A stretch of DNA of 5,014 bases from Bergeyella zoohelcum (GTDB lineage Bacteria; Bacteroidota; Bacteroidia; Flavobacteriales; Weeksellaceae), in contig JAUNHO010000102.1 of assembly GCA_030523905.1 (NCBI GenBank), positions 1 to 5,014 on the forward strand, given 5' to 3'. Shown piece after piece: positions 1 to 5,014 of this stretch. Below the pieces are notes generated by a model, which searched no databases, was not told where the DNA came from, and worked only from the letters and a program-made list of their open reading frames with translations. Position numbers and translations under genes: made by a program. The first letter of the stretch is position 1; each line of letters starts with the position of its first letter.

Positions 1-2101
1 ACTTCAAAACTTTCCCTTCACGCAGTTTCTGTGCCGTTTCTATCTCTATTTCAGCATAATAGCAATCTTGCTCTATATCAAAATCTTTGAGTAATTGGCT
101 GGAAACTTTGCCTAATCTTGCTAATACTTTTCCGTTGGACATCAGTTGTAACGCATCTGAAAAACGCCCATCATTTTCCAATGCAACTTCCTCTATATCA
201 ATATTTAATCGGTCTAAAAGCGTTTTCACATAGGCTTTTAGGTAATAGAAATCCGTGGCGGATTTTTGCACCAACCAGTTTTCTGCTTTTTCTCTACCAG
301 ATACCAAAAGTGCCAGTTGTTTTCTCTCCTCATATTTGTCTTTTTTATGATAGATTTTACCAATTTCAAAGAACTTAATATCGGTAGCTCTTCTATTAAT
401 ATTATATATAGTATTTTGCAAAAGCCCTTCTAGTAAGGATTTTCTCATAAAAGCCAAATCGCCACTCAATGGGTTGAGGAGTTTTACAGCGTTGGTTTCA
501 TCTTTCACGGAAGTCAGTGAGTTATTCATCACTTCATTAAATCCATTGGCTTGTAATGTTCTTGCCCAGAAGTTTTCCAGCTCATCTTGGTCGTCCAAAG
601 TAAGTCTCACAGGCGTAAAGGAAATCTTCTGCGGTGCCTCTATTTTATTGTATCCATAGATACGCATTACCTCCTCTATTACATCTATTTCCCTTGTTAC
701 ATCGGCTCTATAAGGCGGTACGGAAAGTTCCAAACCATTAGGGATTTCGTTCAGAATTTCTATATCTAAAAGCCTCAAAATCTCTTTCACCTTTTCTCTA
801 TGGATTTTAATCCCAAGAATTTGGTCTAGCATAGAATATCTAAACAACACATAATGATGATTGATTTTTTCAGGGAAATGCTCTACCATACCTTTATAAA
901 CCCCACCAGTAATCTCCTCTATCATCTTGATAGCGTGGGTGATGGCGGTTTTCACATTATTAGGGTCTATACCTCTTTCAAAACGGAAAGACGCATCGGT
1001 ATTCAGTCCGTGGAATTTAGCACCTTTTCTCACGGCTACTGGATTGAAATAAGCACTTTCTAAAACAATGGTTTTGGTTTCGGCAGATACGCCAGAATGC
1101 AAACCTCCGAAAACCCCTGCAATGCAAAGCGGTGTGTTTTCGGCATCTTTTATCATTATTTCCGTACCATTTAGGGTGCGTTCTACGCCGTCTAAGGTGG
1201 TGAATTTAGTTCCCTCGGGGCTATTCCCAACTCTGATTTTTTTGCCTTTTATCTTGTCATAATCAAAAGCGTGAAGTGGCTGCCCCAAGCCGTGAAGAAT
1301 ATAATTGGTAATATCCACCACATTATTGATAGGTGCAAGACCAATGGCTTTCAATCTGTTTTTCAGCCAATTAGGAGAATCTTCCACCTTTATATTTTCT
1401 ATTACGGCACCTATATATCTAGGGCAAAGGTCATTGTTTTCTATTTCTATTTTGAAATCGGTCTCCGTTTCTGTATTTAGTTTTTCTGAATTGATTTTCT
1501 CAAATTCCACCTTGAAACCATTGGAAACCAAAAACGCCTTCAAGTCTCTCGCAACGCCATAATGAGACATCGCATCGGTGCGGTTTGGGGTAAGCCCTAT
1601 CTCAAAAACTTCATCTTGAACAATCTCAAAATACTTGGCAAATGGCTCACCGACTACGAATTTCTCTTCATCTAAAACCATTATTCCGCCGTGGTCATCG
1701 CTAAGCCCCAGCTCGTCTTCGGCACAAATCATTCCCTGCGATTTTTCGCCACGGATTTTAGCTTCTTTTATCTCAAAAAATCCGCCATCTTTGGTATAGA
1801 TTTTCGTTCCCACCGTTGCCACAGGCACCACTTGCCCTGCTTCTACATTAGGAGCACCACAAACAATCTCCAAAATCTGCCCACCAATATCTACGGTTGT
1901 TTTTTTGAGTTTATCGGCATTTGGGTGCTTTTCGCAAGTCAAAACTTTCCCTACAACAATGCCTTCTAGCCCACCTTTTATATTTTCAAAAGGCTCAATT
2001 CCCTCTACCTCCAAGCCAATATCGGTAAGGTATTCGCCTATTTTTTCTGCTTTCAGTTCTGTTTTAATGTAGTCTTTTAACCAATTATTTGAAATTTTCA
2101 T
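1..2101 (-). CDS. pheT: Phenylalanyl-tRNA synthetase beta subunit (PheT), C-terminus beyond left edge
   Basis: This is the beta chain of the cytoplasmic (alphabeta)2 enzyme that charges tRNA-Phe with phenylalanine. The frame is open for 700 codons from ATG at 2101 to the window edge. The start is supported by the typical PheT N-terminus MKISNNWLKDYI. Domains in order: an EMAP/OB-fold tRNA-binding domain at about residues 42-150 (NADKL, CGAPN, QGMICAEDELGL); a B3/B4 domain at about 215-385 (GQPLHAFD at 273-280, AGVFGG at 328-333, TDASFRFERGIDP at 368-380); a B5 domain ending near 485; and a catalytic-core-like domain from about 490 to 690. In B5, Asp467, Asp473, Glu476 and Glu477 match the spacing of the known magnesium-binding acidic residues. 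Family members are about 800 residues long, so roughly 100 codons, the C-terminal FDX-ACB anticodon-binding domain, lie outside the window. No frameshift or missing motif was seen. pheS is not the upstream neighbour; a sanA-like gene is, 131 bases away. There is no Shine-Dalgarno sequence, only an A/T-rich leader. Confidence 0.97.
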   Translation of the reverse strand, partial: MKISNNWLKDYIKTELKAEKIGEYLTDIGLEVEGIEPFENIKGGLEGIVVGKVLTCEKHPNADKLKKTTVDIGGQILEIVCGAPNVEAGQVVPVATVGTKIYTKDGGFFEIKEAKIRGEKSQGMICAEDELGLSDDHGGIMVLDEEKFVVGEPFAKYFEIVQDEVFEIGLTPNRTDAMSHYGVARDLKAFLVSNGFKVEFEKINSEKLNTETETDFKIEIENNDLCPRYIGAVIENIKVEDSPNWLKNRLKAIGLAPINNVVDITNYILHGLGQPLHAFDYDKIKGKKIRVGNSPEGTKFTTLDGVERTLNGTEIMIKDAENTPLCIAGVFGGLHSGVSAETKTIVLESAYFNPVAVRKGAKFHGLNTDASFRFERGIDPNNVKTAITHAIKMIEEITGGVYKGMVEHFPEKINHHYVLFRYSMLDQILGIKIHREKVKEILRLLDIEILNEIPNGLELSVPPYRADVTREIDVIEEVMRIYGYNKIEAPQKISFTPVRLTLDDQDELENFWARTLQANGFNEVMNNSLTSVKDETNAVKLLNPLSGDLAFMRKSLLEGLLQNTIYNINRRATDIKFFEIGKIYHKKDKYEERKQLALLVSGREKAENWLVQKSATDFYYLKAYVKTLLDRLNIDIEEVALENDGRFSDALQLMSNGKVLARLGKVSSQLLKDFDIEQDCYYAEIEIETAQKLREGKVLK

Positions 2102-2161
2102 TCTTAAAAAAAATTAAATTTTTAGTTGGATTTCATTTTATACTTTTGAAAACCAATTCAG

Positions 2162-2225
2162 CCGACAAATTTCGGAAATTTTTAGGAATATAAGAAATTT
2201 TAAGATAAGAGATTTCTAAATTTCC
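2162..2225. repeat. AT-rich inverted repeats in the sanA-pheT gap
   Basis: The 131-base gap between the sanA-like stop and the pheT start holds nested inverted repeats. GGAAATTT at 2174-2181 pairs perfectly with AAATTTCC at 2218-2225. Inside it, AGAAAT at 2193-2198 pairs with ATTTCT at 2212-2217, leaving an 11-base bulge on one side and a 13-base loop. A small alternative hairpin, CCGA/TCGG at 2162-2165 and 2172-2175, competes with the outer stem. Read on the minus strand, the structure lies just after the sanA-like stop and before pheT. No clear U-tract follows it, so it is not a convincing intrinsic terminator. It could be a transcript-end structure, part of the pheT leader, or chance pairing in AT-rich DNA. 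Confidence 0.35.
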
Positions 2226-2232
2226 AGCGAAA

Positions 2233-2844
2233 TTATTCCACACCAAAGAGATAATAAAACACCGCCAAAACACGAGCCAAAAACTCGCGAGATTGGTTAC
2301 GGTAATAATTTTCTGGCTTTGTAACATCTTGTGCATCAAAACCTAAAGCGTTCATATTTTGGTTTCTTGCAAAAAACAAAGCCCGAAGATTATGATAGCC
2401 CTGCGATACGATAATCACATTATTTTGCTGATAAATTTCCTTAGATCGTTTGATGCTTTTTTGGGTCTTAAAGCCCTTAAAATCGGTAATGATAATCTCC
2501 TCTGGTACTCCCTCCTGATAGACCAAATAATTTTTCATTGCGGTAGGCTCATCGTATCCTTTGCTTTTCTCGCCACTTACAATAATTTTTTTCACTTTTC
2601 CATAATGATAAAGTAAAGCCGTGGCTTCCATTCTAGAAATAAAATAAGGATTGGCATTTCCCTCCATCGTTTTGGGTGAAGTACCGAGAACAAGGGCAGT
2701 TTCACGCGGTGGCACCTTTGAAACCCGAGTATAAGTACGCCCATTGGTGAGCGTAAAAACCCATATATTCGCGATAATCATCAGTAAAACCGAGAGTTCC
2801 ACGAAGTGAAAAATTAATCTAAATATGTTTCGTATTAATCTCAA
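2233..2844 (-). CDS. sanA: SanA-like envelope protein, DUF218 family
   Basis: This 203-residue protein resembles E. coli SanA (about 239 residues), an inner-membrane protein whose loss increases sensitivity to vancomycin at high temperature. Its biochemical activity is not established. A single N-terminal membrane segment at about residues 8-31 is followed by the DUF218 domain, probably on the periplasmic side. Family landmarks include LVLGTSP at 51-57, Arg71 in the SRMEA stretch, GKVKKIIVSGE at 82-92, YDEP at 97-100, GFKT at 124-127, SQGYHNLRALFFA at 147-159, and a C-terminal REFLARVLA like that of SanA. The frame is closed upstream by an in-frame stop at 2851-2853. The only initiators that keep the whole membrane segment are TTG at 2844 or GTG at residue 15; the first ATG is residue 22, inside the segment. 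TTG at 2844 overlaps the reductase stop by four bases (TTGA), which suggests translational coupling. Family assignment is firm; a role in envelope barrier function is inferred from homology. Confidence 0.88.
   Translation of the reverse strand: MRLIRNIFRLIFHFVELSVLLMIIANIWVFTLTNGRTYTRVSKVPPRETALVLGTSPKTMEGNANPYFISRMEATALLYHYGKVKKIIVSGEKSKGYDEPTAMKNYLVYQEGVPEEIIITDFKGFKTQKSIKRSKEIYQQNNVIIVSQGYHNLRALFFARNQNMNALGFDAQDVTKPENYYRNQSREFLARVLAVFYYLFGVE
2841..2844 (-). promoter_or_regulatory. TTGA stop-start overlap coupling the reductase and sanA
   Basis: On the minus strand the reductase stop TGA (2843-2841) overlaps a TTG (2844-2842) that opens the sanA-like frame. There is no ATG nearby in that frame and no obvious Shine-Dalgarno sequence. 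Re-initiation by ribosomes finishing the reductase is therefore the simplest reading. Confidence 0.6.
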
Positions 2845-3965
2845 AAATCGTCAAAATTTAGTTTTACTTTATTAGTTTTAGCATAAGACATACACGCCAA
2901 AATATTGCCTTTTTCTTCTTCTTTTTCGGTAAGATATTCATTCTCCAAAAGTTCTACTTCGCCCTCTTCCAGACGACATTCACAGCTTCCGCATATCCCT
3001 GATTTACAAGAAAATGGCACAGAAAACCCTTGAATAGAAAGACTTTGCAGAAGCTTATTTTTATTGTTTTCTAGTGTGGTTTTATAGTCCGTTCCATTAT
3101 GCCTAAATTCCACTTCTATATGCTCCACCAAAGGAAAATTGACTTCTACTGGGAAAATATCCTCATTATAGGCTTCAAATAACTCAAAATGAATATTTCG
3201 TTTTGGGATTCCATTATTATAACACGCATTGGCAACGGATTTTATCATCTCTCCCACCCCACAAATCAGCACTTCATCTACTGCGTCCCAAATGGTAGAT
3301 TCTTCATCGGTATCATCTAAATGAAGTACCTGATTGATAATGAGTTCCACCTTTTTTTCATCTAATCTTCCCTCAAAAAATCCGTTTCCTATTTTCTGTG
3401 TAGAATAAAAATAATAGACTTCCAATCGGTCTGAAAACTCGCTCACCAAAGCATCTAATTCCTGCTTAAAAGCTACATTTTCCTCGCTTTTATTACCATA
3501 AAACAAAAATAATCTGGTACGAGGCTCGGTATGTAAAATATTTTTGAAATGACTGAAAATAGGCGTAATCCCAATCCCTGTAGCAAAACCTACAATGGTG
3601 CGAAATTCGTGCGGTTTCGTTACCAAAGTAAAACGCCCTTTCGGCTTACTCACCTCCAATTCATCACCTATTTGATACTCATTGAAAAGGCTATTTGTAC
3701 TGCTGTTTTCATCATTTATTTTGATTGCTAACTCTATTTTTTCTTCGTAAGGAGCGGTAGTAATAGAATAATCATTCACTACATAACCATCTGAATGTCT
3801 ATACTTTACACTTACATATTGCCCAGCCTGAAACTGAAATACCGACTGCAATTCCACAGGTATCTCCAAACCCAAAGAAAATATATTTTTGGTCAGTTTC
3901 TGTTTTTTTATTATTTTTAGCCGATGAAAATCGGGGCTTTTTTGCCTTGAAAGATTTTGTTCCAT
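2841..3965 (-). CDS. Flavodoxin/ferredoxin-NAD(P)H reductase with C-terminal [2Fe-2S] domain (PaaE-like)
   Basis: This 374-residue cytoplasmic flavoprotein should pass electrons from NAD(P)H through FAD to a plant-type [2Fe-2S] cluster and on to a partner not visible here. An FAD-binding barrel spans about residues 12-118 (AGQYVSV at 47-53, DYSITTAP at 65-72, KPKGRF at 107-112). A nucleotide-binding domain spans about 120-265 (ATGIGITP at 128-135, CGVGEM at 235-240). A ferredoxin domain spans about 280-374, with cluster ligands Cys320, Cys325, Cys328 and Cys358 (C-x4-C-x2-C-x29-C). The architecture is that of PaaE, the phenylacetyl-CoA epoxygenase reductase, but no paaABCD genes are present, so the substrate system is unknown. 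The usual RxYS flavin motif reads NDYS at 64-67, with Asn in place of Arg. The frame stays open up to 4103, but that extension would lie antisense over the lipoprotein gene and lacks family similarity. MEQN at 3965 gives a normal length and leaves a short divergent gap. It is probably co-transcribed with sanA. Confidence 0.9.
   Translation of the reverse strand: MEQNLSRQKSPDFHRLKIIKKQKLTKNIFSLGLEIPVELQSVFQFQAGQYVSVKYRHSDGYVVNDYSITTAPYEEKIELAIKINDENSSTNSLFNEYQIGDELEVSKPKGRFTLVTKPHEFRTIVGFATGIGITPIFSHFKNILHTEPRTRLFLFYGNKSEENVAFKQELDALVSEFSDRLEVYYFYSTQKIGNGFFEGRLDEKKVELIINQVLHLDDTDEESTIWDAVDEVLICGVGEMIKSVANACYNNGIPKRNIHFELFEAYNEDIFPVEVNFPLVEHIEVEFRHNGTDYKTTLENNKNKLLQSLSIQGFSVPFSCKSGICGSCECRLEEGEVELLENEYLTEKEEEKGNILACMSYAKTNKVKLNFDDF
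3919..3943 (+). terminator. Terminator-like GAAA-loop hairpin with T6 tail, inside the reductase gene
   Basis: On the plus strand CCGAT (3921-3925) pairs with ATCGG (3930-3934) around a GAAA tetraloop. AG (3919-3920) can extend the stem by pairing with CT (3937-3938) across a two-G bulge, and six T residues follow at 3938-3943. This resembles a short intrinsic terminator oriented toward the lipoprotein gene. It lies within codons of the minus-strand reductase, about 50 bases before the lipoprotein start. It could stop antisense transcripts, act in a leader if the lipoprotein promoter lies upstream, or be a coding coincidence (the same bases encode Lys-Ser-Pro-Asp-Phe-His-Arg-Leu). Confidence 0.35.
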
Positions 3966-3975
3966 AATCAGAAGA

Positions 3976-3983
3976 CAAAAATA
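3976..3983 (-). promoter_or_regulatory. Bacteroidota-type -7 promoter element for the reductase-sanA unit
   Basis: TATTTTTG on the minus strand matches the Bacteroidota -7 consensus TAnnTTTG exactly, 10 bases before the reductase ATG. A TTG at 4012-4010 is 26 bases upstream, longer than the usual spacing, so the -33 element is weak. If used, transcription would start only a few bases before the ATG, giving a very short leader. The motif is short and the DNA AT-rich, so chance occurrence is possible. Confidence 0.4.
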
Positions 3984-3993
3984 TAAAAATTTT

Positions 3994-4542
3994 ATGAAAC
4001 GAGTTTTAGCAACATTAATTATTTTAGCCACTTTATCGGCTTGTAAAAAAGAAAACACAAACGAAACAACTGATGTAAAAGACACATTATCAGTAAATAA
4101 CACGGAGAAAAAAGTAGAGAAAAATCTACCAATCTATTCTCTAAATCAGGTTTCGGAATTGGTCAATAAAAAAAATGATACGCTCTATGTAACCAATTTT
4201 TTCGCGACTTGGTGTGGGCCTTGCGTAAGGGAAATTCCGCATTTTCGTGAGAAAATAACAGAATTAGAGGGGCAACCAGTGAAATTTACCTTTGTTAATT
4301 TTGATGAACCAAAAGAGTGGAACACAAAAGTGAAAGCCTTCGGTAATGAATACAAAATTTCAGACCATATTATTTTATTGGATATTAATACCCTTAATGA
4401 TGATTTTTTTGCTCAAAATTTCAAAACTTGGGACGGCAATTCTATTCCATTTACCATTTTGAGAAAAGGTGATAAAGTGGAAGAAATCGTAGGAATGGTG
4501 AGCAAAGAAGAGCTGGAAAATAAAATCAACTCGCTAAAATAA
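3994..4542 (+). CDS. TlpA/ResA-like thioredoxin-fold lipoprotein
   Basis: This 182-residue protein is probably a membrane-anchored periplasmic thiol-disulfide oxidoreductase. The N-terminus is a short lipoprotein signal: Lys2-Arg3, a hydrophobic stretch at 4-15, and a lipobox LSAC (14-17) with Cys17 as the lipid anchor. A polar linker at about 18-45 leads into a thioredoxin fold. The fold has the active site WCGPC at 73-77 within a typical NFFATWCGPC stretch, followed by EIP at 80-82. Pro152 in the SIPF stretch fits the cis-proline next to the active site. All key residues of a working oxidoreductase are present. The residues after Cys17 (Lys-Lys-Glu) lack the run of acidic residues associated with surface export, so a periplasmic position is more likely. 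The start follows an A/T-rich, SD-less leader and lies 28 bases from the divergent reductase. The stop is 5 bases before the permease start, so the two are probably co-transcribed. Its partner, such as a cytochrome c maturation or metal-binding protein, cannot be told. Confidence 0.9.
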   Translation: MKRVLATLIILATLSACKKENTNETTDVKDTLSVNNTEKKVEKNLPIYSLNQVSELVNKKNDTLYVTNFFATWCGPCVREIPHFREKITELEGQPVKFTFVNFDEPKEWNTKVKAFGNEYKISDHIILLDINTLNDDFFAQNFKTWDGNSIPFTILRKGDKVEEIVGMVSKEELENKINSLK

Positions 4543-4547
4543 AGGCG

Positions 4548-5014
4548 ATGAATTTTTCATTCAAAAACCTGTGTATCAATATATTACTATTGATTTTTAT
4601 ATCCATAGTCATCAATCTGAACACAGGTTTTTTAGACCTCAATTGGGCGGATTTTTCATCAGAAACGGTGCATTCAGACATCGCAAAACTAAGAATCAAT
4701 CGTGTTCTGGCGATGATTTTAGCAGGGATTTCCGTCCCGACTTCTGGTTTTATTTTACAAGAATATTTCCAAAATCCATTGGCAGGACCTTCCGTTTTGG
4801 GCATTAGTTCGGTTGCGAGTTTAAGTGTTGCTTTTTATATCTTTTTCTCGCAAGATATTATTTTAGCAGATTTTCTACAAAATAGCCTTATTAGTATGTT
4901 TGCTATTAGTGGAAGTCTATTTATGATGCTATTTTTATTATTTTTCTCCAAATATTTTAGGGATAAATCATTCCTTATTATATTCGGATTTTTGGTTTCT
5001 GCATTATCAGGAGC
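4548..5014 (+). CDS. FecCD/BtuC-family ABC importer permease, C-terminus beyond right edge
   Basis: This is the first 155 complete codons of an inner-membrane permease that would import an iron-siderophore, heme or cobalamin with a binding protein and an ATPase. ATG at 4548 gives a first membrane helix at about residues 8-23. The family signature follows: RINR at 49-52 (compare RLPR), LAGISVPTSGFILQ at 58-71, and QNPLAGPSVLGISS at 75-88, which closely matches the FecCD consensus NPLA.P..LGIS. Further hydrophobic segments lie at about 88-101, 110-132 and from 143 onward. Family proteins have about 320-350 residues, so more than half is missing. AAAGG lies at 4541-4545, only two bases from the ATG and too close for a normal Shine-Dalgarno; coupling to the lipoprotein stop 5 bases upstream is more likely. 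Partner transporter genes are expected to the right. The substrate cannot be decided from this part. Confidence 0.93.
   Translation, partial: MNFSFKNLCINILLLIFISIVINLNTGFLDLNWADFSSETVHSDIAKLRINRVLAMILAGISVPTSGFILQEYFQNPLAGPSVLGISSVASLSVAFYIFFSQDIILADFLQNSLISMFAISGSLFMMLFLLFFSKYFRDKSFLIIFGFLVSALSG

Noticed and set aside
118..1969. Several plus-strand open frames of 60-92 codons opposite pheT.
   Set aside because: They are shadows of the conserved minus-strand pheT frame, show no recognisable motifs, and overlap one another.
2134..2169. A possible pheT promoter: TTTG at 2169-2166 and TATAAAATG at 2142-2134 on the minus strand.
   Set aside because: The -7 part does not match TAnnTTTG and the spacing is at the long end, so it is too weak to list as a feature.
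2102..2232. A phenylalanine-rich leader peptide or T-box controlling pheT.
   Set aside because: No short frame rich in Phe codons and no T-box-like sequence was found in the gap. The only small ATG frame there encodes four residues without Phe.
2133..2339. A 68-codon minus-strand frame across the end of sanA and the gap.
   Set aside because: It overlaps the conserved C-terminus of the SanA-like protein in another frame and has no recognisable features.
3966..4103. A 46-codon upstream extension of the reductase reading frame to an ATG at 4103.
   Set aside because: It would run antisense across the lipoprotein signal peptide and linker, adds a sequence unlike the family, and makes the protein longer than normal. 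MEQN at 3965 fits better.
4526..4804. A 92-codon minus-strand frame opposite the permease.
   Set aside because: It is antisense to the conserved FecCD signature region, so it is a shadow frame.

Overview
The window looks like ordinary chromosomal DNA from a low-G+C member of the Bacteroidota, most likely a flavobacterium. The evidence is the AT-rich sequence, starts without Shine-Dalgarno sequences, TAnnTTTG-type promoter elements, a Bacteroidota-style short lipoprotein signal peptide, and a pheT that has no pheS directly upstream. The genus cannot be fixed from this sequence; a Weeksellaceae-like organism (Chryseobacterium or Riemerella relatives) is a guess.

Layout: two gene groups diverge from a 28-base gap at 3966-3993. 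Leftward (minus strand) come a flavodoxin/ferredoxin reductase with a C-terminal [2Fe-2S] domain (2841-3965), then a SanA/DUF218 envelope protein (2233-2844) whose likely TTG start overlaps the reductase stop. After a 131-base gap with AT-rich inverted repeats comes pheT, the beta subunit of phenylalanyl-tRNA synthetase (1-2101), which runs off the left edge. Rightward (plus strand) come a TlpA/ResA-like thioredoxin-fold lipoprotein (3994-4542) and, 5 bases later, the first half of a FecCD/BtuC-type ABC importer permease (4548 to the right edge).

The two edge genes are open reading frames that run off the window. Together the five genes account for nearly all of the sequence. The reductase and sanA probably form one transcript, and the lipoprotein and permease another. 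The functions are housekeeping or envelope-related: translation, envelope integrity, electron transfer, periplasmic thiol redox, and uptake of iron-siderophore, heme or cobalamin.

I found no mobile element, CRISPR array, RNA gene or evident new system. The points worth a second look are modest: an Asn in place of the usual FAD-binding Arg in the reductase, the TTG start of sanA, a terminator-like hairpin facing tlpA from inside the reductase gene, and the tight lipoprotein-permease pairing.
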